Shown here in pieces: positions 44,199 through 53,930 of a stretch of 64,000 nucleotides of DNA. The notes beneath the pieces were generated by a model that saw nothing but the letters and a program-made list of their open reading frames with translations, was not told where the DNA came from and did not search any database. A program made the translations under genes and the position numbers. This DNA is from a virus, in IMG/VR virus record IMGVR_UViG_3300028844_004840, positions 1 to 64,000 of that record. One strand, written 5' to 3'. Each line of letters begins with the position of its first letter. Positions within the stretch are counted from its first letter, which is position 1.

Positions 44199-44221
44199 AG
44201 AGGGCGCAAAACGCGCCCTCT
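44199..44221 (+). terminator. Stem-loop after the cement gene
   Basis: AGAGGGCGC/GCGCCCTCT, 9 bp with a 5-nt loop, followed by TTAACT. Confidence 0.6.
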
Positions 44222-44260
44222 TAACTCCTCATATACCCTCTAGCCGAAGGACCCGACATA

Positions 44261-44587
44261 ATGGCCCAACTTGAATTCACCCCCGCAAACCCAAATGACG
44301 TTGTAGAAGTACACTCACCAGAAGGTGAAATTGTTAAGTGCTCCATAGCCAACGCCAGTGATCTTGTTCGTCTAAACGGATATTTCTGGAAAGCCGAAGA
44401 AGCCGTTGCAGTTGCTGCAGCCAAGGCATCCGAAGCAGAAGAAAAAGCAGCCAAGGCTACCGAAGAAAAAGCAGCCAAGGCTACCGAAGCAGGTGCAGAA
44501 GCAGGTGCAGAAGCAAATGCAGAAGCAACCAAAGCCGAAATTACAGATGTAAAGGCGAAGAGCAAGACACGCAAAACAGGATCCTAA
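44261..44587 (+). CDS. Small head protein with Ala/Glu/Lys repeats, 108 aa
   Basis: N-terminal 50 residues look like a small beta fold (VVEVHSPEGEIVKCSIANAS). Residues 55-95 consist of tandem units (EEKAAKATEEKAAKATEAG, GAEAGAEANAEA) encoded by near-perfect 24-bp and 12-bp DNA repeats. The helical tail resembles head-decoration or connector accessories. Confidence 0.7.
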   Translation: MAQLEFTPANPNDVVEVHSPEGEIVKCSIANASDLVRLNGYFWKAEEAVAVAAAKASEAEEKAAKATEEKAAKATEAGAEAGAEANAEATKAEITDVKAKSKTRKTGS

Positions 44588-44622
44588 TCCTGCAGACGCT
44601 CTAATTTTAAAGGAGACCTGAC

Positions 44623-44925
44623 GTGTCCAGCACAACTGCACATCAATACAGAACTACAACCACTGCCACGGTAACCCCCGTAGCAGCGGTTTCCCTTACG
44701 ATTGCACCTAATGACACTCCGCGCACAGTCAGATTTGTTTCTGACGTGGCTGTACACTTGAAGTGGGCAGTACGTGACGAAGATGCCAGTGTATCCACAC
44801 TCGACGGGTATGTTCCGGCAAACTGTGTTGAATACATAACAATAGGACCGAACAATCAGGTTGAAATTATCGGGGCACAAGGCGTTACAACAGGAAACGC
44901 TTGGTTCACCGAAGTTTCAGGATGA
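44623..44925 (+). CDS. Small beta-rich virion protein, 100 aa
   Basis: GTG start behind AAAGGAGACCTGAC. TTATVTPVAAVSLTIAPNDT and VEYITIGPNNQVEIIGAQGV suggest a beta-sandwich; likely a head or tail decoration. Not assigned. Confidence 0.7.
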   Translation: MSSTTAHQYRTTTTATVTPVAAVSLTIAPNDTPRTVRFVSDVAVHLKWAVRDEDASVSTLDGYVPANCVEYITIGPNNQVEIIGAQGVTTGNAWFTEVSG

Positions 44926-44931
44926 TCCGAA

Positions 44932-45708
44932 ATGCAGATGACACAACCACTACGTTCTGGAGTTGCGGGATGGTTACGCGGAACAACGTTTAACCCTCTC
45001 GCAGGTGTAGTTCAACTGGCCTTATCTACCACGGATCCAACTTATGACGCATCGGGGGTCTCTGAGCCTTCGGGAGGCGGCTACGCCCGTAAAGATGTTT
45101 TGTTCGGGGATCCAACACAGATCGCAAATGTTCAATCACGTTCCAGTATATCTCAAGTAATATTCGAAGCGACTGCTGACTGGGGAACGATAACCCATGC
45201 TGTGTTGTACCGAGGTACTGAGGCGTACTGGCAGGGGACCCTGAACGCCCAAAAACTGGTAAATAGTGGGGACTCCTTGAGTTTTGCTGTGGGAGACATC
45301 GAGCTGACGGCAGGCCTTCGTTGGTCAACGTATTCCCGTGATCTTATTTTAAACACCGTAACAGGTGGTGCGCTACAGGGATTAGGGCAACTGTACCTGG
45401 CACTTTCAACCGCCGACCCTACGGAAACTGGTGCAGGTATTTCAGAACCTTCTGGGATGTACGCTCGCCAAGGAATATCCCTAAATGAAACGGCAAATGA
45501 ACCCACGGGAATAGTCGTGAGCAACCCAAATGCTGTTGTATACGGCCCCGCCACAGGAAATTGGGGCAACATAAGCCACATGGCTATATATGACGCTGTG
45601 ACAGGAGGGAATATGGTAGCATATGGCCCTGTCGCCGTTCAGCGTAACGTCGTATCCGGAGACGCGTACGCCGTTTCCACAAACTCTCTGGCCTTAACGA
45701 TCCGATAA
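44932..45708 (+). CDS. Tail fibre-type protein with a duplicated domain, 258 aa
   Basis: Two copies of one domain (about 8-125 and 135-258): both begin FNPLAGVVQLALST or LQGLGQLYLALST, continue DPT....G.SEPSG..YAR, have DWGTITHAVLY or NWGNISHMAIY and end with V.SGD. The copy pattern is typical of phage tail fibre domains. AATG start with weak site. Confidence 0.75.
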   Translation: MQMTQPLRSGVAGWLRGTTFNPLAGVVQLALSTTDPTYDASGVSEPSGGGYARKDVLFGDPTQIANVQSRSSISQVIFEATADWGTITHAVLYRGTEAYWQGTLNAQKLVNSGDSLSFAVGDIELTAGLRWSTYSRDLILNTVTGGALQGLGQLYLALSTADPTETGAGISEPSGMYARQGISLNETANEPTGIVVSNPNAVVYGPATGNWGNISHMAIYDAVTGGNMVAYGPVAVQRNVVSGDAYAVSTNSLALTIR

Positions 45709-45718
45709 GGAGTATGGC

Positions 45719-46387
45719 ATGTCCGCGTCTAGCACAGGTCCACTCCCTTCGTTCGGTGTTTTTGGCTGCCTCGGTTGGAGTAGTTCGGGGACCATCGACC
45801 GCCCCGCAACGATAAGCACCACAGGAACGCTCCAAACAGCATTAAGTGTTATTTCCCCTATCCATGCTGCTGCACCCGTGCGATGGGATACAGGCACAAA
45901 TTTACGTATTAACTCGGCGACAGATTCCACTATAAGAATGTCCGCAGAGTTGATGGGGTCCGAGGACCCAAGAACACCTACTGACACGCCTTATTTTGTA
46001 AACAATATCGCAATTGTTACAGGTGGAAATTCTGGCGGAGGTGGAAGTGTTTCTATATATGATGAAGGCGGACTTGTGCGTGCCAATACACAAGAGATTG
46101 ATGTAATAGGGGCAGAGGTCGCCGCCACGATTTCCGCACAAGGTTCCAACAGAGTCGCGCTTACAGTGACTTCGGAGGGATCCACTGGATATCCATTTCC
46201 AGACATATTAGACGAATCTGATCCTGTTTATTTCTATTTTGGATGGGATTTCACAGGAAGTGATTGGGCTATTCAACGTCAAGAACGCAGCACGTCCCAA
46301 ACCACTATAGCAGTGTTCTCCGCCAACACGACGCACGCCACCTTGGACAGTGCGTGGGAAGACCGAATAGTTTTGACTTACACGTAA
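45719..46387 (+). CDS. Hypothetical virion protein, 222 aa
   Basis: AAGGAGTATGGC precedes the ATG. Thr/Ser/Gly-rich beta protein (GTLQTALSVISPIHAAAPVR; GWDFTGSDWAIQRQERSTSQ). Position in the tail cluster suggests a tail tip or fibre accessory. Confidence 0.7.
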   Translation: MSASSTGPLPSFGVFGCLGWSSSGTIDRPATISTTGTLQTALSVISPIHAAAPVRWDTGTNLRINSATDSTIRMSAELMGSEDPRTPTDTPYFVNNIAIVTGGNSGGGGSVSIYDEGGLVRANTQEIDVIGAEVAATISAQGSNRVALTVTSEGSTGYPFPDILDESDPVYFYFGWDFTGSDWAIQRQERSTSQTTIAVFSANTTHATLDSAWEDRIVLTYT

Positions 46388-46436
46388 TTTCGTGGTACAT
46401 TTTTTCTGAAATTCTAATACAAGAGAGATGTATAAA

Positions 46437-47813
46437 ATGGTTCTAATCACTGATCCAGATGGTCTAAACCAAGCCGTTGAGGTGGATTTTGATCCAGTTT
46501 TAAAGACCATAACTCTGAATATTGCCGGAAACCTATCGGCAGACGGTGTCACACTAAAAACGCTATACTCGTTCACCAAAGAGGAATGGCGTACTGATAT
46601 TGATTTAATTAAGTATGAGTTCCCTTTTACACCGATTACTGACGAATTTTTTGAGCTAAAGGACGGTTGGGACTTCGCTTCGGCTACGTCTGAAAACTTG
46701 ATTCGACGTTCGGGGTGGCTCGTACGCGACGGATCCAATAATGTTGTAAAGCATTTCTGTGGTGTAGCGATTCTTGGTGCCGAAAATGATGATCAGATTT
46801 ACTATCAATTAGACGGAGACGAGTCTCCCTCTGATTTTGTATTCCTAGGAAATACCGCAGAAGCTGTTCAGATTATCGATGACCCCGATGGAGACGGCAC
46901 ATACGCAGACGGATTCAATAAGTCTTCTAGTATTAATGTTTTCAACCGTGAGCAGGGGCAATTATATTCCTCCGGATCCACGACCGCTAACGGTGAAGCC
47001 AGTTTACTCGCGCCTAAACTGTTCTCGCTAACACTGAATACCGGGACCGATCTAAAAGTTTCATCGAGCGACTCTGCCATCGATACTACGGCACCGTACA
47101 CAGGAATGTCGATAACGTACTACGCCACGCCGCAGTCACGCACAATCGGCGCGGCAGGACGCGATTTTGGAATTATAATTGACGGCAATAACGGCACTGC
47201 TGAACAAATTTATGAATACGTACAAAGACAACTGCGCTTAGCAACAGATATTGATGCTGATTCTACTTCTCAAATCGGTAAACTTTCTGATGAACTTCTA
47301 CTCTTCGTGGGGGATAATCTTGAAACACTGAGTTCTACCAACCCTGACGGGGGCGGTACAGGTGTGTATATTGATAATTTCCAAGCGGCAGACACCAACC
47401 GAATCTCTTTCCGAGATAATGCCCAAACGTCCCGCGCATTCCCGTTTGTTTCTGTGGTAACTCTGTCGTTCAGCCAGACTTTGGAGAAAGACACGGATGC
47501 TATTTATCGTGTGTTTTTCACGAACGCTAACGGCAATAATTTTGGAGATTCCGATGCTATTCTCGTTGAGGATAATGGCGGAAGTGTTGTTTCAGGCAGC
47601 ATTTCGGGGGTCCCTTCGATTCAATTCGACTTTGATTACGACGGAAATGTACAAGGCGGGCGTACACCAGCAACTGACGCGGATATCACTGTGGTGGCAC
47701 TCGGCTTAGACACTGGGCAGTATGTTGTGGCTACCGGAACCATTGCACGATCAACCGCTAACAGTGTTTCTCTTGTTGCACCGACTGAGCGTCAATATGA
47801 AAATGCCGTCTGA
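46437..47813 (+). CDS. Tail/adsorption structural protein, 458 aa
   Basis: I prefer ATG 46437, 8 nt after AGAGAG; ATG 46428 is too close to it. Begins MVLITDPDGLNQAVEVDFDP and contains long stretches of strands with a DGxGTYADGFN region. Similar proteins are found among structural genes of marine alphaproteobacterial phages by my recollection. No enzyme motif. Confidence 0.68.
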   Translation: MVLITDPDGLNQAVEVDFDPVLKTITLNIAGNLSADGVTLKTLYSFTKEEWRTDIDLIKYEFPFTPITDEFFELKDGWDFASATSENLIRRSGWLVRDGSNNVVKHFCGVAILGAENDDQIYYQLDGDESPSDFVFLGNTAEAVQIIDDPDGDGTYADGFNKSSSINVFNREQGQLYSSGSTTANGEASLLAPKLFSLTLNTGTDLKVSSSDSAIDTTAPYTGMSITYYATPQSRTIGAAGRDFGIIIDGNNGTAEQIYEYVQRQLRLATDIDADSTSQIGKLSDELLLFVGDNLETLSSTNPDGGGTGVYIDNFQAADTNRISFRDNAQTSRAFPFVSVVTLSFSQTLEKDTDAIYRVFFTNANGNNFGDSDAILVEDNGGSVVSGSISGVPSIQFDFDYDGNVQGGRTPATDADITVVALGLDTGQYVVATGTIARSTANSVSLVAPTERQYENAV

Positions 47814-47862
47814 TAAACTTACTTGGTAGGCGCTATCCTACCCCGACAGGCGGAGGATACCC

Positions 47863-49116
47863 ATGGCATATCGCGACGATATAATTGGTCTAGGGGCAAA
47901 CCATCTATTCCCTTTTGATGGTGATGCAACAGACCTTGTAGGAAATTTATCTACAACCCCCGTAGGAATAACTTACGGGGGTCCTTCCATATGCGAAGAC
48001 GCCTCCCAGAGTTTACTGATCAGCTCCGTGACTAATAGACTAACCTTAGATGCCACACCCAATATAGAAGATGCAAATCAGCGTTTCGCGGTAGCAGGAT
48101 GGTTTATGGTGGATTCCATTCAACTCCCTCCCAAGAGTATGTACGCAGATGGTGGGTCATTAAATTCGATGAAGATAATATTCGGATTCGGCAACAATTT
48201 AATGCTTGAAGTGCTCAGCTCCTCTGCCCAAAATCCGTTTCTAGTACAGGTGTACGGGCCGATTCTCCAGCCCAATAGAATTTATCACATATGCGCGGTG
48301 TTTGAAGGACCTGCCTATGGCAACGAAGCGCGCTTATACGTGGATGGAGTGAAGTATACACAGGCAAGCCCCGTCGGAGGCGCACCTAACGACGTACTAG
48401 CCGCTGGACGCGATACAGGAGTATTCGGGGTTCCAATCACGTCCGAAATAGGAAACGACAGCGTGGTACAAAACGCTGCGGTGGATTCTAGATTAGGTTT
48501 CTGGGCATTCTGGGGAAACAACAGCTCCGCAGCACTGACTGACCAACAAGTACGCCGCGATCTTTTCGAAAAAGGGGCACCACCTAGTATCACAATCGAA
48601 TCGAATACGCAAGAAAGTATGCAGGCAACTTTAAATACACTTGCTAACACAGTACGCCCCGATCAACCACTAAACATACGTGTTGAACCCGTTCTAGGTG
48701 GCGGGGATTTCCAGCTAGTTGCTGATAATATAAGACACGACGCACTGGCGAGCACGCACCTACAGTACACAGGCACGGACACACTTACATGGATCAATGA
48801 TAATGGAAGCAACACATCGATAGTAAGTGTACCCAATTTGGGTGCTGTGGATATAATTACGCCTGCTACGCTAACCATTTCCTCCCTGATTCCAGATACA
48901 GAAATACGAATTCTAGTGTCAGGGACAACTGATGAAATTGTCGGGGTAGAAAGTTCTGGAACATCCTTTCAAGTTATGCTACAAGCAAGTGTTGTGGATG
49001 TAGTTATACATAAAGAAGACTACGAAAATCTTTTTATAAAAAATGTATCCATGATGGACGGAAACGTCGAATTATCGATTGATCAGATATTTGATAGACA
49101 GTACGGGAGTGGATAA
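47863..49116 (+). CDS. LamG-domain tail protein, 417 aa
   Basis: CGGAGGATACCC precedes the ATG. Residues about 10-225 form a LamG/ConA-like domain (FPFDGDATDLVGN, FAVAGWFMVDS, ARLYVDGVKYTQ, RLGFWAFWGNNS). Residues about 235-417 form a second module that recurs at the C-terminus of the next protein (DIRHDALASTHLQYTGTDTL; SIDQIFDRQYGSG). Likely adsorption apparatus. Confidence 0.78.
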   Translation: MAYRDDIIGLGANHLFPFDGDATDLVGNLSTTPVGITYGGPSICEDASQSLLISSVTNRLTLDATPNIEDANQRFAVAGWFMVDSIQLPPKSMYADGGSLNSMKIIFGFGNNLMLEVLSSSAQNPFLVQVYGPILQPNRIYHICAVFEGPAYGNEARLYVDGVKYTQASPVGGAPNDVLAAGRDTGVFGVPITSEIGNDSVVQNAAVDSRLGFWAFWGNNSSAALTDQQVRRDLFEKGAPPSITIESNTQESMQATLNTLANTVRPDQPLNIRVEPVLGGGDFQLVADNIRHDALASTHLQYTGTDTLTWINDNGSNTSIVSVPNLGAVDIITPATLTISSLIPDTEIRILVSGTTDEIVGVESSGTSFQVMLQASVVDVVIHKEDYENLFIKNVSMMDGNVELSIDQIFDRQYGSG

Positions 49117-51777
49117 ATGGGTGTAATTAAAGTTGAGTCTTTTGACGTTTCCCCCACAAACGACGGAGACATGCACACACTGACCAACGACGTGGGAAAC
49201 CTGTCGAGCGCGTTCGTAAAAATAAACGGGGCGTCTGATAAAGGTTCAGGACGTGTTGGGAACACAGGCAACATTGGGCCAAGAGACACCCATATGGGCG
49301 CACGGCTCACTGGTACAGGCGAGGTAACGTTCCATAAAGGCGGAACGCTACAGATGCGTAAAATGGGAGAAGTGTGGCGCTATACGGGGCTTCCGGGTGG
49401 CCCCGACGAATTTATTGTGCGCGGACATCTTGTAGTTACCCTGCCCGCAGGAACCTCTTCTGGCAGCGCACCTGTGCCTTCCCTGATCAATAAAAACGAC
49501 GTGGTGCCATTTCTAACGGGGCTTAGTTCTACGTCAACAAGTGTGTCCGACTTCGACGCTGCCACAGTTGCCACGCACATAGACACTAATGGGGACTTAG
49601 TTGTGAGTCGCCGATCCACTGGTATCGCAATTACGGTATATGTGTCGGTAGTGGAGTTCACTGGAACAAATTGGACCATTGGTCACGCTATCTCGGCTAA
49701 CCACGACACCGCACAAGAGATTGTAGAAATAAATAGTGATAGCACCGGAACGGGTGGGACAGCATTCAGTGTCGGCGATTGGGAACACGCCTTCATAGAG
49801 GGATCTATGCAGGGAGACACCAGTGAAACAGGTCTCTCCGATAATCTAATTGTCATGGAACCTGGAGGGACACCAACACAAATACGCTTCTTCCTACACC
49901 AAGACGCTAATGCGCGCAACGACGGCGTGGCGTACGCACATGTTTTAAGTAATCCAGCTATCTCCGTAGCACGTGAATCTGATACTGATTTCGCGGAGAC
50001 CAATGGTACCGTTGGAACCATGGGTTTTCCATCGGGGGCACCGACGAACACCCCTATAGATGAGTTGTCTTTGGAATGGTTTTCGGATACGAGCGGCGTA
50101 GGAACGGCGCACGCCCGTGGACGCGTAATAGCTAGAATCACAGATTCCTCCGGAACAATCGAGCACTGGGTACATCGAACCGGAAATACTGTATCTGTTT
50201 ACTGGGGTGTGATAGATTTATCCAACGTTATAGGCGTGGCGCGTCCTGTGATCGACTCCACTAATGATGTTGTCTACGACGGCGGCTCCAATATCACGGT
50301 CACTGGAAGCAACTATCAAACTGTACAAGGTTCAGGAAAACTTGAAATATGGGGGGATCTGGAGGGCACGCTGCGCGTAGAGCAGGCCGTGACTACGTGG
50401 ACTGACGTTTCCATATCGTACAATTTTGTTAGAGGGGGGCTACCGGACGGTGTCGGATATTTGGTAGTGACCAATGCAGACAGCGTCGCGAGCGCCCTGT
50501 TCATTATAGATGTAGGGTTTCCGGACTATCTAACCGTTGTAAACCGCGTGAACCCCGATCACATGTGGGTTTTGGACGGGAACTACGATGATACGGGATC
50601 CTTTCCCACCTCTCCGATGACAAGTAGTGTAACAGGAACACAAAATTTTATCAACGATCCGCTGTGTGAGAATGTTGTACAAACGGTACAGTTCACTGGA
50701 ATCAATTCGAAGAGAGAAGCCGCCGACAACACTGAAATGAACTTAGGAGTGCACACTGCACGCACTATGTGGGGGTGGATTAAAGTTTCTGACATACAGG
50801 AACAGCTTTCTCTAATTTATAAAGAAGGCGGCACCATAAACAATATTATGTTTGCACGTGGTTATGGCAACAAAATTATGGCACAACTGGCAGACACTGG
50901 AGATGACAACGTACAAGCGTATTCTGATAGATCAATAATTCCCGAACGAGCGTACTTAATAGCATTTCGATACGACTATAGCGACACAACCCCCGCATTC
51001 GAATTTTGGATTGATGGAATATTGCAATCACGTTCTACCGGAAACCCGCTAACGGCTTCGTCGCTAGATTCCCACTCAGGGGATATCTTGTGGAATGACA
51101 GCGATTCCAGTCTTGAAGTAGGGGGAACCGACGTCACGTTTCGCGGAAACAATGACATTAAATACAATGTATGGGGATCCACAACTGTTAAATTGACAGA
51201 CGAACAGATGCGTTTTGAATTATTTGAGTATGGCGCGTTGCCCGATTTCAGTATAACGTCAGATACGCCAGCAAACATGCAGGCGCAACTGGATTCTATA
51301 GCCAACACGCACCGCGCGGACAGCCCCTTAGCTATTCGCGTGGAGAAACCTGTTGGAACCACGGATATGACGCTAATCGCTAATAATATTACATTTGATC
51401 CACACTGTTCTATAGACGTCCAATGGGCAGGGACCGGAACGCTGTCATGGATAAATCTGAACGGATCGAATACGGAAAAAACCTCTGAAAAATTTGGGGG
51501 AAATATGATCATTGTCAATCCAGCCACGCTAACTCTTACTGGATTGCAAAATCCAACAGAAGTACGTATATATGATACGGGAACCACTACCGAAGTTGCT
51601 GGACAAGAGGATGTAACATCTGGTACATTCTCTACAGACATACTAGTAGAGGCTGTTGACGTGGTGATACATTCTCTAGGATTTCAGTATAAACGTCTAA
51701 CAAATATAAATACTTCTGGAGGAGACGTCAATCTTCCGATACAGCAACGCATCGACCGACAGTATCTTAACGCATAG
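49117..51777 (+). CDS. Large LamG-domain tail protein, 886 aa
   Basis: Starts at once after the previous stop. An N-terminal unique part (1-470), a LamG-like domain (about 475-700: HMWVLDGNYDDTGSFPTSPM; FEFWIDGILQSRST) and a C-terminal module homologous to the 417-aa neighbour (MQAQLDSIANTHRADSPLAI; QQRIDRQYLNA). The pair arose by duplication plus N-terminal extension. Probably receptor-binding or tail-tip. Confidence 0.78.
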   Translation: MGVIKVESFDVSPTNDGDMHTLTNDVGNLSSAFVKINGASDKGSGRVGNTGNIGPRDTHMGARLTGTGEVTFHKGGTLQMRKMGEVWRYTGLPGGPDEFIVRGHLVVTLPAGTSSGSAPVPSLINKNDVVPFLTGLSSTSTSVSDFDAATVATHIDTNGDLVVSRRSTGIAITVYVSVVEFTGTNWTIGHAISANHDTAQEIVEINSDSTGTGGTAFSVGDWEHAFIEGSMQGDTSETGLSDNLIVMEPGGTPTQIRFFLHQDANARNDGVAYAHVLSNPAISVARESDTDFAETNGTVGTMGFPSGAPTNTPIDELSLEWFSDTSGVGTAHARGRVIARITDSSGTIEHWVHRTGNTVSVYWGVIDLSNVIGVARPVIDSTNDVVYDGGSNITVTGSNYQTVQGSGKLEIWGDLEGTLRVEQAVTTWTDVSISYNFVRGGLPDGVGYLVVTNADSVASALFIIDVGFPDYLTVVNRVNPDHMWVLDGNYDDTGSFPTSPMTSSVTGTQNFINDPLCENVVQTVQFTGINSKREAADNTEMNLGVHTARTMWGWIKVSDIQEQLSLIYKEGGTINNIMFARGYGNKIMAQLADTGDDNVQAYSDRSIIPERAYLIAFRYDYSDTTPAFEFWIDGILQSRSTGNPLTASSLDSHSGDILWNDSDSSLEVGGTDVTFRGNNDIKYNVWGSTTVKLTDEQMRFELFEYGALPDFSITSDTPANMQAQLDSIANTHRADSPLAIRVEKPVGTTDMTLIANNITFDPHCSIDVQWAGTGTLSWINLNGSNTEKTSEKFGGNMIIVNPATLTLTGLQNPTEVRIYDTGTTTEVAGQEDVTSGTFSTDILVEAVDVVIHSLGFQYKRLTNINTSGGDVNLPIQQRIDRQYLNA

Positions 51778-51788
51778 GAGGTTAGGAC

Positions 51789-52262
51789 ATGACCGACTTC
51801 CTTTTTAATGGGGTCACTAAATTAATAACAGAACCTTCGGGCGCTGGGGATAGTTTATTCACCGTGAAGCGTGACGTGTATTCTGCGTGGAAACGCTGGG
51901 TACAGCGTGGGGATGGTGCTCCTTTTCTGCGTCCATTCGATCTGGAGGGCGGGAGACCTATTGGGACTACTGGGTTATTTACGGGGGTAACATATATTTT
52001 AATAAATGGGTGGAAAATACGCGGCGCGGATCGCGATCACCAATTATTTTTAGACGGAAATATATATGCAGAAGACGGCAAAGTAACTTCGCCTAACCCA
52101 AATTTCAACGTAGAAGTTTTCATAAACTCTTCCACACAAGCACAAGGCATCAGTACTACAGGCACACAAGGTGGGTTCACGGAAAACGACCGAACTGATT
52201 TACAACTGACAAGAGACCACGCACGTGCCGCAAATCAGCAAACTAAAATGGAAAATCCGTAA
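51789..52262 (+). CDS. Minor tail-type protein, 157 aa
   Basis: GGAGGTTAGGAC precedes the ATG. FLFNGVTKLITEPSGAGDSL and DVYSAWKRWVQRGDGAPFLR resemble small proteins found next to tail-fibre genes in phages. C-terminal helix RTDLQLTRDHARAANQQTKM may oligomerise. Confidence 0.72.
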   Translation: MTDFLFNGVTKLITEPSGAGDSLFTVKRDVYSAWKRWVQRGDGAPFLRPFDLEGGRPIGTTGLFTGVTYILINGWKIRGADRDHQLFLDGNIYAEDGKVTSPNPNFNVEVFINSSTQAQGISTTGTQGGFTENDRTDLQLTRDHARAANQQTKMENP

Positions 52263-52334
52263 CCGTGGTATATCGACAAAATAGCGTCGTCGTGATATAA
52301 GTATCCCACCAAGCGGTTAGCGGGAGAATATGAA

Positions 52335-52583
52335 ATGTATAAAAAAGTTTACGCGCCAGACGGTTCGATGTTTGAGGTACCTCAGCACGTTTTTGAGGAT
52401 GTCATCCTTAATCTCGGTTGGACGCAAACAAAACCTGACGACAAACCTGTGGATAAACCCTCAGATAGTTATGTAGGTAAACTGCCTGATGAAACGGTAC
52501 GTTCTCCTAAAAAATCTGAAAAATCTGCACGACGTGGCTCCACAAAAGTATCTAAAAGTACTTCAAAGAAAACAACAGATTAA
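52335..52583 (+). CDS. Hypothetical protein with basic tail, 82 aa
   Basis: GCGGGAGAATATGAA precedes the ATG. A folded N-terminal half (KKVYAPDGSMFEVPQHVFED) and a Ser/Lys/Arg-rich disordered tail. Unknown. Confidence 0.7.
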   Translation: MYKKVYAPDGSMFEVPQHVFEDVILNLGWTQTKPDDKPVDKPSDSYVGKLPDETVRSPKKSEKSARRGSTKVSKSTSKKTTD

Positions 52584-52585
52584 AC

Positions 52586-53029
52586 GTGACGGGAAACAGT
52601 CTTATGGGCCTTTTCACAGGAAGTAAAAATGAAAACTCCGGTGAAGCGGTAGGTGTAGCTCTGATGCTGGGCGAGATTCGCGATTTACGCGGAACAATAG
52701 ATAAACACGACGAACGTCTTCGCGGCGAAATTGGGGGAGTGAAGCAATCTGTTTCTGACCTATCCCAAGCCGTACTTAGATCGCAAGGAGACGTAGGGGC
52801 CATCCGCACAGATATTGACCGTATGTCAGATAATTTTGATTCTATGCAGAAGGATTTGACAGGAGTACAATCCGAAGTCAATGAATTAAAGAACGCCCGT
52901 GACATCGATGATGCCGGATGGGTAGGCCCCAAGAAATTGGCACGCAGCGTAATTCTAGTAGGAAGTTTTCTAGCCGCTGTGGCTATTCTAGTAAAGTTTG
53001 GCCCCGGAATATGGGCAGCTTTTATATAA
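52586..53029 (+). CDS. Coiled-coil protein with C-terminal TM helix, possible holin/lysis accessory
   Basis: GTG at 52586 gives 147 aa but has no good site; ATG at 52604 (GGGAAACAG upstream) gives 141 aa. Residues 40-105 form a coiled coil (LRGTIDKHDERLRGEIGG). One hydrophobic helix (SVILVGSFLAAVAILVKFGP) sits at the C-terminus. This layout occurs in phage holin-like or t-SNARE-like proteins, but no endolysin is adjacent, so the role is open. Confidence 0.62.
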   Translation: MTGNSLMGLFTGSKNENSGEAVGVALMLGEIRDLRGTIDKHDERLRGEIGGVKQSVSDLSQAVLRSQGDVGAIRTDIDRMSDNFDSMQKDLTGVQSEVNELKNARDIDDAGWVGPKKLARSVILVGSFLAAVAILVKFGPGIWAAFI

Positions 53030-53117
53030 CGATATACACATATGGGGAGTAAAAACACACGTTCGCGTGAACAATGAATGACGCCTAATACCTTTTACCA
53101 CGTCGGAGAAATATCGT

Positions 53118-53930
53118 ATGAACGAGACCAAGCAATCCGAGATGTTCGAAATTAGTGCGAAAGCACAACGCCGCCATGCACGTAAAGCCGAAAAAGAAAT
53201 GAAGCAGGCCAAGCGAAATCCCAAGCCAATTGAAGCGCGTAATACACGCCAGCAGTTTTATATTGATAGCCTACACAACAATGAACTAACATTTGGAGTA
53301 GGGCCAGCGGGTGTAGGAAAAACATACGTACCAGCGCGTATATATGGAGCCATGCTTGCTTCTGGAGAAATAACTAAGTTGTATGTCGCGCGTCCAAACG
53401 TCGCTAAAAAACAACATCAAAATGGATTTCTACCCGGAACGTTAGAAGAAAAAACCGCACCGTGGCTCGTCCCGATATTTGAAGGCATCAAAGACAGTAT
53501 GAGTCCTGCCGAATTTGAGCGCCTAAAACGTGAGAAAAGAATAGAAGAAGTACCGTACGAGTACATCCAAGGACGCACATTTAAGAATGCGGCGTGCATC
53601 ATTGATGAAGCTGAAAATCTGGATCTAGATGATCTGTATATCACATTGACTCGCCAAGGTGAAGGCCTAAGTATGGTTCTATGCGGCGATATCTACCAAT
53701 CGCGCATCCCTAATAGCGGTTTGAAAACTGTTGTAGATATGGCACAGTCCTCTCATATGGAATCTATCGGAATTATTGAATTCCAAGACGAGGACGTGGT
53801 TCGCTCACGCCAAGCGCGTCAGTGGGCAAAGGCATTCCGAGACCACCACTCCTTGAAAAATGCACCGGATTATGATAGTGACCAAGGGGTATTAGACTTG
53901 CCCGATTTCATAACCAAGGATAAAATTTAA
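53118..53930 (+). CDS. phoH: PhoH-like ATPase
   Basis: 270 aa. Walker A GPAGVGKT (62-69), Walker B region ACIIDEAENLDLDDLY, and sensor GDIYQSRIPNSG are typical of PhoH, with a charged helical N-terminus. CGGAGAAATATCGT precedes the ATG. PhoH is common in marine phages; its role is uncertain (RNA or phosphate metabolism proposed). Located among structural genes. Confidence 0.93.
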   Translation: MNETKQSEMFEISAKAQRRHARKAEKEMKQAKRNPKPIEARNTRQQFYIDSLHNNELTFGVGPAGVGKTYVPARIYGAMLASGEITKLYVARPNVAKKQHQNGFLPGTLEEKTAPWLVPIFEGIKDSMSPAEFERLKREKRIEEVPYEYIQGRTFKNAACIIDEAENLDLDDLYITLTRQGEGLSMVLCGDIYQSRIPNSGLKTVVDMAQSSHMESIGIIEFQDEDVVRSRQARQWAKAFRDHHSLKNAPDYDSDQGVLDLPDFITKDKI

